DNA of 64,000 nt. Origin: Mucilaginibacter mallensis. GTDB lineage: Bacteria > Bacteroidota > Bacteroidia > Sphingobacteriales > Sphingobacteriaceae. Below the pieces are notes generated by a model. The model did not search any database, was not told the DNA's origin, and saw nothing but the letters and a program-made list of their open reading frames with translations. A program made the position numbers and the translations under genes. The DNA lies in contig NZ_LT629740.1 in assembly GCF_900105165.1 (NCBI RefSeq), positions 5,704,001-5,768,000 of the forward strand, in the 5' to 3' direction. Below are positions 9,068-20,100 of the stretch, in pieces. The number at the start of each line of letters is the position of its first letter. Position 1 is the stretch's first letter.

Positions 9068-11008
9068 TTAACGCATAATGATCGGCCTGATATAAATAAC
9101 AGAGATCACTTTCTTGGTCGCTTTGGTTTTATTACTGAATATATATTTTAATATCGGGATTCTTGACAGGATTGGGAAGCCGGAAACATTGTCGTCCTTT
9201 TCCGTCCGCTCTATTCCGCCCAGCAGGATCATATCCTCATTATTGATCCTCATACTGGTCTCATAGCTACTGGTGGACTTCGGCGGAGGGGAGCCATCGG
9301 TGGGGATCGATGTGAAATCGGAAATATCAATTTTGATGCCTAAGGTGATCTGGTCATTGCCGGAAATGACCGGTTTAACGGAGATTTTCATATTTGCATC
9401 ACTTTCGATATAGGCATTGGTCAATACAGTTGAGGAGGAGGAGGCATTGGTGGGTATAAAGCTTTGCGTGGAGTTTTTGTAATAAACCGAGTTGCCGATA
9501 CTGATGGTAGCGGTATGGCCGTTCAAAGCCAGTAGCTTTGGTACGGATCTCACTTCGACATTGCCATTGGTTTCCAGGGCGCTCAGACTGACATAGAAGT
9601 TGGGTACCACATGGCCCAAGTTCACGCCGACCAGTTTTCCCACGCCGTTCAGGGCGTTATTGACCGAAGAGGAGCTAAAGGTAAAGTTCATGCCGGGCAG
9701 GATCGTGCCGCCCGTCTTCACGCTGTCGGAAACACCGGCTCCTATGCCCGTGGAGACCGACCTGCTTTTATTGATATCGATCATCGTAACCTCTACGAGT
9801 ACGGATGGCACCAGCACGTCCAGCTGTTTGATGAAGTCGGCCATTTCTGCAAGATTCGCGCCGGAACCCGATAAGATTAACGTATTTTGCTCGCGGAACT
9901 CTTTGATCTCGACACTTTTTTTCCATTCGGCTGGGATCATTGCAACGACAGTGTCGATCGAGCGGTTCTGTAGCTTGATCGCCCGGAAAGTACGCAAGCC
10001 TTCCTGCTGGGCATCGCCAATCAGGTACACGCCATTGTCCGTATGAAAGGTATATTCGGTACCTTTTAAAACCAGGCTGAGAAAATCTTCATAGCTGACA
10101 TCACGTACATGGATATTGATCGCCCCTTTTAATTCAGAATAGATGGAATAATTGATGTTCATTTCCTGCGAGGCCTGTTTAACCAGGTCGGCTATAGGCG
10201 TCCCTGCGGCATCGGCGGAGATCAGGTTCTGGCCGTTAACCATCCGGGTAAAGAGACCGCCCATAGGATGGCTGTTCGGGTTTTCCGTTTTAAAGGTCCT
10301 GCGCACACCGGTATGCTTGTCCCCGTTGACATAGAGCTCCTCGTTTTCATCCAGCGGCTGGAAAAGATAAAAGTTGTCATTGGTCCTAACCATTTTGATG
10401 CCGTTGGAAAAGGCGAGTTTTTCCATCGCCGTTTCAAAGGGCGCATTTTGAATAAAGGCCGATACCAGTTTGTTCTGCAAAGCATTGGGTATAATCACAT
10501 TATTGCCGGAAACCTGCGTGATCTTTTTACCAACGGCTGCAAGGCTGTCGTTGTCCAGCATCATGGATATATTGCCGCTTTGCTGATCGAACTTTACAGC
10601 GATATCTTTTGCAGGTGGCTTGGCAAACTGGGCCGGATCTTGGTAAGGGGTGATGTAAATAATCGCCCCTACCGTGGTGATATCCAGGTTATATTTCTGG
10701 GCCAGCAGGACCAGTATATTTTCCGCTGTAACACCGTTGAAGGTATCGTATACCTGGAAATTAAGCTTAGGGTCAATACTAATGCTGAGCTTATTCGTTT
10801 TGGCCAACACGTTCAGATAGTCCTGTATGGAAATACCGGTCACCATTAATTGTACTTTCTGGCCGAGACCAGGCACCTCTACGACGATCGACTCCAGTCG
10901 TTGCTGGATGAGCTGTGTCCTGTCTTTATTTTGGGCGCGTGCCCGGCCTGCGAAAAAGGATAACAGCAATACCAGACTAAGCAGCGTAAAAAATTTATTC
11001 ATCATCAA
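9068..11008 (-). CDS. gspD: Type II secretion / type IV pilus secretin GspD-like
   Basis: A 646-residue protein with a signal peptide ending near RARAQ. It begins with an N0/STN-like domain ('ISIQDYLNVLAKTNKLSISI') and has further N-domains. The C-terminal secretin domain shows 'VLVEVTMIDINKSRSVSTGI', 'VEVRSVPKLLALNGHTATI' and the terminal 'LLGGIERTEKDDNVSGFPIL' followed by IPILKYIFS. Secretins form the outer-membrane exit channel. The length is usual. The start overlaps the GspE stop by 4 bp. Competence/pilus secretins (PilQ) are the nearest alternative. Confidence 0.92.
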   Translation of the reverse strand: MMMNKFFTLLSLVLLLSFFAGRARAQNKDRTQLIQQRLESIVVEVPGLGQKVQLMVTGISIQDYLNVLAKTNKLSISIDPKLNFQVYDTFNGVTAENILVLLAQKYNLDITTVGAIIYITPYQDPAQFAKPPAKDIAVKFDQQSGNISMMLDNDSLAAVGKKITQVSGNNVIIPNALQNKLVSAFIQNAPFETAMEKLAFSNGIKMVRTNDNFYLFQPLDENEELYVNGDKHTGVRRTFKTENPNSHPMGGLFTRMVNGQNLISADAAGTPIADLVKQASQEMNINYSIYSELKGAINIHVRDVSYEDFLSLVLKGTEYTFHTDNGVYLIGDAQQEGLRTFRAIKLQNRSIDTVVAMIPAEWKKSVEIKEFREQNTLILSGSGANLAEMADFIKQLDVLVPSVLVEVTMIDINKSRSVSTGIGAGVSDSVKTGGTILPGMNFTFSSSSVNNALNGVGKLVGVNLGHVVPNFYVSLSALETNGNVEVRSVPKLLALNGHTATISIGNSVYYKNSTQSFIPTNASSSSTVLTNAYIESDANMKISVKPVISGNDQITLGIKIDISDFTSIPTDGSPPPKSTSSYETSMRINNEDMILLGGIERTEKDDNVSGFPILSRIPILKYIFSNKTKATKKVISVIYIRPIIMR

Positions 11009-12438
11009 TAATTAAGTAATAGGGGGTAGATCTCTTCGATGGAGGTTAATCCGTCGCTAAATAAATTAAAGGCATTTTCAGCCAGGGTATGTATGCCGCG
11101 TTCTTTTAACAGTTCATTTACGTTCATGTTGCCGGCCTTTATCTCGGTGGCCAGTTCCTGGTCGATCGGTATGACCTCATAAACGGCCTTGCGCCCTTTA
11201 TAACCGGTAAAATGACAGGTATCGCAGCCCTTTGGGATGAAATGGTTGTCCACCTTGCTGTAGGGCTTAAATTGCCTTGGGTATAGGCCCTGGTCAAATT
11301 CCTGCTGTTCCTTGCAAGAAGGGCAGAGCAGCCTGACGAGCCGCTGCGCGACCGTCGTGTTCAGTGTACTCGCCACCAGGAAGGGCTGCACGCCCATATC
11401 GATCAGGCGGGAAACGGTACCCCAGGCGGAATTGGTGTGAATGGTGGATAGCACGAGGTGGCCCGTTAGCGCGGCCCGTATCGCCATATTGGCCGTTTCA
11501 GTATCCCTGATCTCACCCACCATGATCACATCGGGATCCTGCCGGAGAAAGGTCCGTAGCGCCGAAGCGAACCCCAGGCCGATGGATTCCTTTAACTGGA
11601 CCTGGTTGATGCCTTCGAGCGTATATTCGATCGGGTCCTCTATAGTTAATACATTCCTGGTCTCCTTATTGAGCAGCTTTAAGGTCGCGTACAGCGTTGT
11701 CGTCTTCCCGGAACCGGTCGGGCCGCTGATCAGCAGGATCCCGTTGGGCATTTTGGCACCCTGTAGGTAATTCTCCAGGTCAAAATCCGAAAAGCCCAGG
11801 CTGTTAAGGTCGATCTCCGTAGCATCACTGTTCAGGAGCCGGAGCACTACTTTTTCGCCATATAGGGTAGGGAGGACGGAGACCCGGATATCAAATTGCT
11901 CGCCCTGGTGTATAAAATTGATCCGGCCATCCTGCGGCAGGCGCTTTTCCGATATATCCAGGTTGGCCTTGATCTTGATCTTATTGATCAACGCGGGGTA
12001 GTCTTCGCGTTTAAGGAGGTAACGTTCCACCATCATCCCGTCGATCCTGACCCTTACCCGGCATTTATGCTCATAGCTTTCTATATGTATATCGCTGCTT
12101 TTGAGGTTTTTGGCCTCCTGGATCAGGTTGTTTAAAAAGTCATCTGCATTATGGGTAGTATTCAGCTGCGCCGAGCTTTTGGCCGTTTCGTGTTTTAAGT
12201 AATATTTGGCCAGCAGACGGGATACCTGTGATGCAGCAATTTTTTCGAGCTGGATCTCCAGCCCGAAGATGATCTCCAGCTCAGCACCCAGGTTGTCCAG
12301 GTCGGCTGTGTCTTCACAATAAAAGAACAGGGCTCCCGCGCCGCGGCTTTTGGGTAAAATGCGGTAATGCCATGCCTGTTCCTTGCTCAGCCAGTGAATA
12401 TTCTCGGTTAATAAAGTTATATCTCGGTTCAGGTCCAT
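11005..12438 (-). CDS. gspE: Secretion/pilus assembly ATPase GspE/PilB
   Basis: A 477-residue cytoplasmic hexameric ATPase. Motifs in order: an N-terminal T2SSE_N-like region, 'SSDIHIE' and 'RVRIDG' typical of the N2 domain, Walker A GPTGSGKTT, Asp box 'TIEDPIEY', Walker B 'PDVIMVGEIRD', His box 'TGHLVLSTIHTN', and a tetracysteine zinc site made by LLCPSC and GCDTC. All catalytic elements are intact. The zinc site and the EIRD walker B place it with GspE/PilB assembly ATPases; no retraction ATPase (PilT) gene is present in the cluster. Confidence 0.94.
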   Translation of the reverse strand: MDLNRDITLLTENIHWLSKEQAWHYRILPKSRGAGALFFYCEDTADLDNLGAELEIIFGLEIQLEKIAASQVSRLLAKYYLKHETAKSSAQLNTTHNADDFLNNLIQEAKNLKSSDIHIESYEHKCRVRVRIDGMMVERYLLKREDYPALINKIKIKANLDISEKRLPQDGRINFIHQGEQFDIRVSVLPTLYGEKVVLRLLNSDATEIDLNSLGFSDFDLENYLQGAKMPNGILLISGPTGSGKTTTLYATLKLLNKETRNVLTIEDPIEYTLEGINQVQLKESIGLGFASALRTFLRQDPDVIMVGEIRDTETANMAIRAALTGHLVLSTIHTNSAWGTVSRLIDMGVQPFLVASTLNTTVAQRLVRLLCPSCKEQQEFDQGLYPRQFKPYSKVDNHFIPKGCDTCHFTGYKGRKAVYEVIPIDQELATEIKAGNMNVNELLKERGIHTLAENAFNLFSDGLTSIEEIYPLLLNY

Positions 12439-12962
12439 TGGTAAATAAAACGTAACAGCCAGTTGTCACTGACCGCATTAAAGTGGATCAACCACCAATC
12501 GCAGCTAAGGTAAATCGCCAGCATCAGCGCCTGCATGCCCGCGAGCGGGATATGCTGGTTGTTTTTTTTTGAAATAAATCTCCAGGCTGACCATAAGACC
12601 ACCACTGCGAGGAGGCTCGCTATGTAAAAAAATAAATAATTTAAAATCGAAAAATAAAGAGCGATACAAACCAGGAACCAAATGTCGCCCCATCCCAGCA
12701 GTTGTAAGGTCACATTGACCACGCGTTTTTCTTTTAAAGAGAACCATGCCGTCAGCAGCAGTAGAACCAACATCAGGAACAGCAGATTGACGCTGGCGGA
12801 CTCCCACAGCGCCTGGAAACCGGCCCCGTGCTTTAACCCTGCGATCAACAACGCCCCCGCCAGTAAAGGAAACAGCACCATGTGAACTTCGCGGATACTG
12901 GTATCCTCCAGGAAGATTGTCAGCAGCACCAGCAACACAATAATTTCAGAAGCTACCAACAC
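12429..12962 (-). CDS. Short A24-type prepilin peptidase (no methyltransferase domain)
   Basis: A 177-residue, very hydrophobic protein with about six membrane segments. The two catalytic aspartates of the A24 family are visible: the first in 'LEDTSIREVH' (compare D..t..IPn in other members) and the second in LGWGDIWF, a GxGD motif. Full-length GspO/PilD also carries an N-terminal cysteine-rich methyltransferase domain, which is absent, so this resembles the short CpaA/TadV form. It lies directly after gspG and overlaps gspE by 10 bp, so it should process the three prepilin-like proteins of this cluster. Confidence 0.78.
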   Translation of the reverse strand: MLVASEIIVLLVLLTIFLEDTSIREVHMVLFPLLAGALLIAGLKHGAGFQALWESASVNLLFLMLVLLLLTAWFSLKEKRVVNVTLQLLGWGDIWFLVCIALYFSILNYLFFYIASLLAVVVLWSAWRFISKKNNQHIPLAGMQALMLAIYLSCDWWLIHFNAVSDNWLLRFIYQWT

Positions 12963-13388
12963 TTAATCTTTGGTCGTTTCAGTCAGCGTTTTGTCCTGGT
13001 TGATCTCCCATACATTAAACACGCCGTTCCCGTTAAAATCTACCACAGCGGTCGCCTTGGCCGTAAAAGTCGTATTGGTCGCATCCGTGATCTCAATGCG
13101 GTAATTGGCCCTTGCATCCTTGTTGTCGGTGCTCAGGGGCTCCTGTATAAAGCCTATATCGCCAAGATCCTTCGTATATTTGGAATGTTCGTAAAAATAA
13201 TTCTTTTCCAATTCCTGTACGTGAGTTAACTGTAGTTTAGCCTCGACCGTTTTGGCTTTGGTAACGATGGGTAAAAGGTTGGGCAGGGCAAGCAACACCA
13301 GTATACCGATAATGATCAATACAACTAGTATTTCAGTTAGCGTGTAGGCCTTGACCTTTCGGTTTGGCAAGTGTAGTTTAGGCTTCAT
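12963..13388 (-). CDS. gspG: Major pseudopilin GspG-like
   Basis: A 141-residue protein that begins with a basic leader (NRKVKA) followed by Y-T-L-T-E-I-L-V-V-L and the hydrophobic helix typical of GspG (IIIGILVLLALPN). Glu at mature position 5 is present. The soluble part contains 'AKLQLTHVQELEKNYFYEHSK', a usual GspG/PilA helix, and an acidic 'VDFNGNGVFNVWEI' segment that may bind calcium as in GspG. First gene of the minus-strand operon. Confidence 0.88.
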   Translation of the reverse strand: MKPKLHLPNRKVKAYTLTEILVVLIIIGILVLLALPNLLPIVTKAKTVEAKLQLTHVQELEKNYFYEHSKYTKDLGDIGFIQEPLSTDNKDARANYRIEITDATNTTFTAKATAVVDFNGNGVFNVWEINQDKTLTETTKD

Positions 13389-14001
13389 TTTTAAAATGAG
13401 TTGGATTGACTAATCTAATGATTATAAACAAAATGAAAAAATTTATTTATAATTATATTAGTTGTTTTATATAGTTATAACATGCTATTTCATTTATAAA
13501 AATCGGACAACGGATGTGGTTGTCATCCCTTCTTTTCAAGCAAACTCAATTGTCAAATGCTTTTAAAACTCCCTTATTCTACAAGTTAACCAAACATAGA
13601 TGAATTAATATAGCTTCGGGCATACATGGTATAGGAGATGTTGTCGGCTCCCAGATATTTTGTTGCTTTATAATTTTATTAATAGGAAAAATGGGAATAA
13701 ACTTTTAATATTGTTCAGCAACCTGTTACCGGGCAATTTATTGCCAATATATCACAATTAAGCTATGAAGATTTCAAGAATTTTAAATTAATCTTTGTTT
13801 TGGTGTTTTCGTTTTTTTTACGGATGTATCGTTATGCGTCGACTTACATGTGTGCAACGGTATAGATTTAACGTTTAAAAAGAAAAGAATTGAAGCCTTT
13901 TATTTGCAGGTTTTTACCGATTGTGGCGAATTAATATTGTTATGGTTTTTACAGTAGATGGCATCTTTAAATATTTTGTTTTACGTCCCTAATCTGTTAC
14001 G
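13389..14001. other. AT-rich intergenic region between gspG and the CHU_C protein
   Basis: 613 bases with no credible gene. It should hold the promoters of both divergent neighbours. GACTAATCT at 13408-13416, 20 bp before gspG, echoes the GACTAA(A/T)TT sites before the other secretion operon. CAAACATA at 13591-13598 is a TAnnTTTG element read on the minus strand, but no -33 partner was found at the right distance. Nothing else stood out. Confidence 0.35.
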
Positions 14002-16617
14002 ATGCGTTTCAGAATTACATTAATAATAATTTGTGTTTCATTAATAGGTGGTAAAGCTTTTACGCAAGATATCAATTTTACTATTTCGGATCATTTTTTT
14101 TCCGGAAGAAAAATACTAAAAGTAAAGAAAGATTTTAATGATCCTTATGTGTGGGTCTTAGGCGCAAATAATGAAGTGTTCCAAATAAATAATGTTACCA
14201 AGTCTATCGTCGATTACACAAATATTTTTGCAGGTTACAATAATTCACAATTTGTAGATATTGCCGGTCGCAGCAAAGATACTTTATTTATCGCCACTGC
14301 AAATTCGGGGCTTATTCAATGCAAAGGTGGCAAAATTAAGATTATAGGTAATGATCAAGGCATTGGTGATACCCTTTCTTCAATAGGTATTGATTATTCA
14401 AATATAGCAACCAATGCCTTCAACCTGTCGGCCCATAATAATCTAAACTTATTAGTAGCAACCAATAAGGGAACATTTAATTACAATATTGATGCGGAAA
14501 CTTCATCAGCAAGTTCCGATCCTGTCCCGGCAATAGTTTTTGAGGCAACTTATAGAACTGCTATATATTCTGGTTTTTTTAACTACAGTTTTCCGGGCGA
14601 TACGATAGTGTATTATAAGGTAACACAAAATAATTTAAGTAACATCCTTTTGTATACAGTATGGCAAAGTATGCATAAATATGGTAATTCTACTAATACC
14701 ATATTCAAAGTTTCACCGCTTATTTATGATTATCCCTTTGAAAGTAATCTTGATATATTATGGGGAAGTCAATTTGGCCTGTTTCAGACTGATGCGGATT
14801 ACAGCAATTCGGAAGCTTCACCCCACCGGCAATATCTGTCTGGCATTAAGGTAAATAAAATAACATCTATATTAGGTCTGACCACCTTTGGAAATCCCGC
14901 CGATATCACTGCCCCGGGTGACATAAAAAATAATTTACTGGTTGGTACAGATAATGGTCTTTACTTTAGTAATTCAGTTTATGATCTTCTAAACCTTCAG
15001 AATAACTTAAATCAATATACGTTTTTTCACTATGATAAACTGGGCAATGGCAGGATTAATGACATCTACGTAAATGCTGCAACGATAAATCCTGTTTGCG
15101 AAAATGGCGCATGGATTGCGACAGATAATGGACTTTATTATTTGGTACCCCAGTATGACATTTCAATTAACTCACCGCCCGTTAACGCTGTAAGTTTTAA
15201 AAACCAACCTGATTCGGTAAAGAAAGTACAGATTTGTGTTAACACATCAGTAACGGCAACTGCGAAATATGCGGGAAATATAGTTCAATGGTATAAAAAT
15301 GCGAATCCACTCGCTGGAAGTACAGCTGATACTTTACTGATCGCATCAACAGGCGACTATTACGCTATCCTTACAAATTTGTGTAGTGGTTCACATGTTC
15401 AAACAAATCATGTTCAGGTTAGTGTAATTCAACAACCTGTTTTCTCGTTTAATTATCCCGAACAACTCAATTTTTGCGCCGAAAAAGCGACTACCCTGAA
15501 AGTAAAAGCTGATCAATCATACACTTACCGCTGGTTTTTTAACGATTCTTTTAATGGAATCACTTCAGATTCATGCGTAGTTAGTCAAAGCGGGAAATAC
15601 CAGGTAGATGTGAGCTCGTGCGCAAATAGTTGGACTTCGTCACAGGAGGTTCAAGTCAATTTTGCCAATCTTCCTACGCCGATTGTATTTGCTGACAAAA
15701 TGGAATATTGTATGGGAGAACCAGCTACGTTGAACACTAACTTAGTTGCCGATTCAAATTATAGGATTAATTGGAGCCGCGATGGGAATATCATACAGGG
15801 TGATAGTAATTTAACTAGCATAGTAACTACGATACCTGCCAGCTATGCTGTTACGGTAACTAGTAAAATTGGGGCTAATTGTATGGAAATAAGCTTGCCA
15901 ACAAAAATAACTTTTAATCCGGTTCCTATTGTAAATATCAAGCAAACTGATAACTCCAACATTTGCGTTGGTCAGAGTGTGACATTGATAGCAAGTTATC
16001 TGAATGGAATATTAAAATGGTCTACGGGCGAAACTACAGACAAAATTATTGTAAATACTTCTGGAATATATACTGCTGAAGTTACTTCCCCCAGTGGATG
16101 CGTTAAAGACACGAGTGTCGATGTCCAGTTTTCGGCAAATCCCGTTTTATCAATTAAAGACACTTCTATCTGCGAAACGATAAAACAATACATTACACTC
16201 GTAGCCCCAACAGGCTTTACCAAATATTTTTGGAATGGATCAGTTGGTGACAATAGGTTTGAGGTGAAGACCCCTCAAACTGTGTCATTAATGGTAATTG
16301 ACAGTAACGGTTGCCAGGCAATGCAGCAAATCAATGTAATAGATAAATGTTCAAATATATTTATTCCGAATACTTTTACGCCGAATGACGACGGTATCAA
16401 TGATACCTGGGTGATATTAGGATTTGATGATGATCCAAATCTTCATATTAAAGTGTTTAATCGTTATGGAACATCAGTGTTTAAAAGTGACGGATATTAT
16501 GCGCCCTGGAATGGCAACTTAAATGGAAAGAAACTTCCCTCAGGTGTGTATTATTACCTTATAGTTTCTAAAAAGAATGGTAAAACATATAGTGGTTTTG
16601 TTACAATAATTCGTTAA
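14002..16617 (+). CDS. Large surface protein with T9SS type B (CHU_C) sorting domain
   Basis: An 871-residue protein with a signal peptide (cleavage near GKAFTQ). The N-terminal 390 residues carry repeated 'ATDNGLYYL' / 'GTDNGLYFS' phrases, as in beta-propeller sensors. Residues about 400-770 form several Ig/PKD-like domains with paired cysteines ('ICVGQSVTLIA', 'YCMGEPATL', 'FCAEKATTL'). The last 85 residues are a gliding-motility-associated C-terminal domain: 'IFIPNTFTPNDDGINDTW', 'VFNRYGTSVFKS', 'GVYYYLI'. That domain directs export by the type IX system and attachment to the cell surface. The binding partner is unknown. It is monocistronic. Confidence 0.85.
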   Translation: MRFRITLIIICVSLIGGKAFTQDINFTISDHFFSGRKILKVKKDFNDPYVWVLGANNEVFQINNVTKSIVDYTNIFAGYNNSQFVDIAGRSKDTLFIATANSGLIQCKGGKIKIIGNDQGIGDTLSSIGIDYSNIATNAFNLSAHNNLNLLVATNKGTFNYNIDAETSSASSDPVPAIVFEATYRTAIYSGFFNYSFPGDTIVYYKVTQNNLSNILLYTVWQSMHKYGNSTNTIFKVSPLIYDYPFESNLDILWGSQFGLFQTDADYSNSEASPHRQYLSGIKVNKITSILGLTTFGNPADITAPGDIKNNLLVGTDNGLYFSNSVYDLLNLQNNLNQYTFFHYDKLGNGRINDIYVNAATINPVCENGAWIATDNGLYYLVPQYDISINSPPVNAVSFKNQPDSVKKVQICVNTSVTATAKYAGNIVQWYKNANPLAGSTADTLLIASTGDYYAILTNLCSGSHVQTNHVQVSVIQQPVFSFNYPEQLNFCAEKATTLKVKADQSYTYRWFFNDSFNGITSDSCVVSQSGKYQVDVSSCANSWTSSQEVQVNFANLPTPIVFADKMEYCMGEPATLNTNLVADSNYRINWSRDGNIIQGDSNLTSIVTTIPASYAVTVTSKIGANCMEISLPTKITFNPVPIVNIKQTDNSNICVGQSVTLIASYLNGILKWSTGETTDKIIVNTSGIYTAEVTSPSGCVKDTSVDVQFSANPVLSIKDTSICETIKQYITLVAPTGFTKYFWNGSVGDNRFEVKTPQTVSLMVIDSNGCQAMQQINVIDKCSNIFIPNTFTPNDDGINDTWVILGFDDDPNLHIKVFNRYGTSVFKSDGYYAPWNGNLNGKKLPSGVYYYLIVSKKNGKTYSGFVTIIR

Positions 16618-17196
16618 CCTCATCATTATTATGATAATCAACAAATTTTTATAGCAGGTGTGTGTTCCTTTATGTTATCAAACGATCAGGCCTTAACAAT
16701 TCCGGTCGGGTTGGTAGAAATTTTTGAAGTCAATTAATGTCGCAGACCTAAAGGCCATTGCAGAATGAAGCTAAATTATATTTCTCAGATTTATTACTCG
16801 ATGTGATTAACCTAAAGGTGTTGAGATTTTATATCGTCCATTCAAGCCGTCTTTCAAAGTCAACAGCGTACTAAGCATATGGGCGCAGTAATATTAACCG
16901 CTGGATTGCTGAAGGCCTCCTTTAAGTTTCGAATAAAAAATTAACTGTTCAGAGAATGAGGAGATTCAGTTTACTTTTTTAAATTTAAAATTTTTATTTG
17001 CGATTTTAAATTAATAAATTGTACGCAGTATTCTAAAACTTAAACCGTCGCAATTATGAAAATCCTGTTCCAAGTTCCGGCAGACTGAATCGATCGCCTC
17101 ATTCTCATTTCTTATCCACCCATTGTAGTAATCATATATGTGCTTTGCACTAAAACCTGTGCTTAGTTATGGCCTGTCCTGTCATCCAATTTAATC
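16618..17196. other. Intergenic region before the RHS locus
   Basis: 579 bases without a credible gene on either strand. The composition is mixed, with stretches that look like decayed coding sequence (around 16740-16930) but no recognisable family. No strong hairpin and no clear TAnnTTTG promoter was found, although a promoter for the RHS operon at 17197 must lie here. Confidence 0.3.
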
Positions 17197-20100
17197 ATGA
17201 AAAGAAGTATTTTATACCCCATTGCCTGTATCATAGTTAATTTAGTTGTTCTTTCTGCTGCAAAGGCGCAAATTCCGCTACCTCCTGTTAATCTGCAAAG
17301 TCCGAATGCGGCAAATCTTGGACTATATGGTGAATATCCCGTGTCTTTCTTTACCGGTGTGCCACAAATTGAAATCCCACTTTATACGCTCAAAGAAAGG
17401 GAGATAAGTGTACCTATCTCACTGAGCTATCACGCTTCAGGATTTAGGCCTGACCAGCATCCGGGCTGGGTAGGTTTAGGGTGGTCATTAAATGCAGGTG
17501 GAGTAATTACCAGGGTGGTAAATGATATACCAGATGAACAAAATACCGTGATAAATCCGAATGCCTCCCCTCTAAATAGTTCTACATGCCCCTATGCAGG
17601 TTATTTTTTTTATAATGACGAAGGAAATGCGGATGACAACAGACCACTAATGAATAGTACTAGTTGGAATAGTCAAACTAACGTCTTTAATATAGCCAAT
17701 GAAACCTGTTATCTTTCGGGAATAAATAATGAACCTGTCCAGTCTGACAGTCAGCCGGATGAGTTTAGTTTTAATTTTCCAGGATACAACGGAAAGTTTT
17801 ATTTACAGGCAGATGGGACTTGGTATATTTCCTGTGACCGGCCGGTTACCATAACCCCGCTGAGTGTCATTAAAAGTCAATTAATGAACGTGCCATTTAA
17901 GACGCCAACTAGTAGCCTTGTAGCTCAATGGGGATATTCTCAATCCATAAGCGGTTTTTGCATAACTACCGATGATGGGACACAATATATTTTTGGTAAA
18001 AATCCCTCATTACCAGTTACTGATACGGCTGGAATGGCAAGCGCAATTGAGTATGGTGTGGATTATTTTAATCAGAATAATGCGCAATGGGTGGCGAATT
18101 CCTGGTATTTAACCCAGATCATCAGTAAAAATCAAAACGAAAAGGTAACTTTCACTTATACACCGGATAGTTATATCAATCAACTGGCGATCAGCGTAAA
18201 TTTCAATTATGGCACAAAAACCTATGTTAGTGGGGCATTTAACGCTAACGCTTGTCAAAGTACAAGTTTCTCAAGTAATATATATAGTGGACAGCTTATA
18301 AGGCCGACTTATCTGACATCTATTTCAACCAGTAACTTTAATATCCAGTTCAATAGATGTAATACTACGGAATTGTTTGTTGCAAAAAGTGTCTATGATA
18401 ACACTGGATTTGCCACTTCAGGGTCATCTTCCGGAACAACAATACCACGATTACCTTTTCTTAACAGCGGTAACTTTGATTCAAGTAATTGCTCCACAGG
18501 AATTGGTGCTCAATCTGTTCAGGCAAGCAATGTACATACTAATGCGGTGCCCGGCGGTTCAGATAACTATACATCGGTTTGGAACGATCTTTTCTGGAAG
18601 CAATTAAATAATATTTCGATATACAATGGACCAATCTCCGGAACGCCGATCAAACAATTCAATTTTAGCTATTCAAGCGATCCGACAGTCAGGTTAACTT
18701 TAAATTCCCTGATAGAAGTTGGCCAGGACGGCACTGCTAAACCGCCATATCAATTTTATTATAATGGCACACCATCAGGCACTGTACCTCCGGGATATCT
18801 CGCCTGGCAAACTGACCACTGGGGATTTTGGAATAATACATCGGCATTGATTAATTATGTTTCCAATATTCCAGATACAACAGGCTATTTTAATTGGAGA
18901 CAGCCTAATTCCAATGCAGGCTATGCGGCAACTTCGATGCTGAATGAGATAAAGTACCCGACTGGAGGAATTACACAATTTAGTTATGAACTTAATAAAT
19001 ACAGTAAGAGTGTGGCTTCCAATAGGACGCAGTTAGCAACTTATACTTCCGATTATATTGCGGGCGGGGTTAGGATAAAAAGTATCATTAGTTCAGATCC
19101 TGTTAATGCAGCCGCAACACCTTTCGAAAAGGACTATTATTATGTAACTAATTATGATAATAATTATCTGACGGCCCCGGCAAATTACTTGTCCAGCGGT
19201 AATTTGGGCGGGCAGGGACAATATACATTTGGAAGCTATTACGTAGTTAGCGGCACCGCTAATAATGGCATCACTTATATTTCCAATCTCTTTTCCTCAC
19301 AATCTGTTTTGCCGGTATCTAATAATAGTATGGGCAGCCACATCGGTTACTCAGAGGTTACTGAGAGGAGAAGTGATGGCAGTTACACAAAATATTTATA
19401 CACAAATTTTGATCACGCCAATGACGCGGGGCATTTGGATGAAGCGCCATTGACGACCCTTTCTCAAACACAGACTAATTACCAACCCTATATCTCTTTG
19501 GAAGAAGAACGGGGTAAAATATTAAAAGAAACAGTATATAATTCGACAGGGCATCCTGTAAAAAGTACCGCATTTACTTATACTGCTTTGAATAAGGGCA
19601 ACTCGTTAGTCAAATCCATCAAAGCAAGGTCATTTACTGTTTGTCCACCGGGTACTGCTTCGAGCGTAGCCTATGCTTGTGAAGGCTCTGCTTATGGTTA
19701 TTATACCTATTCCTATTTGCCTGTCAGTAAAACAACGACGATCTACGATGTAAGCGGAAATAATCCCGTTACGACGTCCGAAACCTATGCCTATGACAAT
19801 CCTCTTCATCGTCAGATCACGCGTTCTTATTTGACTGATAGTAAAGGAGAAACGCTCGTAAATGTAAATATTTACCCTCAGGATTATGCTAACCCGACGG
19901 GTTTCGTTCAACAGATGATCGCAATAAATAATGTAGGTAGCCCCATTGAAAAGGTAACTTTGAGATCTACAACGGGTGCCTCACCTACCTTAAATGTGAC
20001 ATCCGGGTCAGTGACAGAGTACCCGGTTGCTACAGGGGATTATCCATCTACTAGCTATACACTCGACCTTGCCAATCCATTACCGTTGGCAACTACAGGT

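Noticed and set aside
9600..10849. Several open frames on the plus strand opposite the secretin gene
   Set aside because: Antisense frames to a clear secretin with all family motifs.
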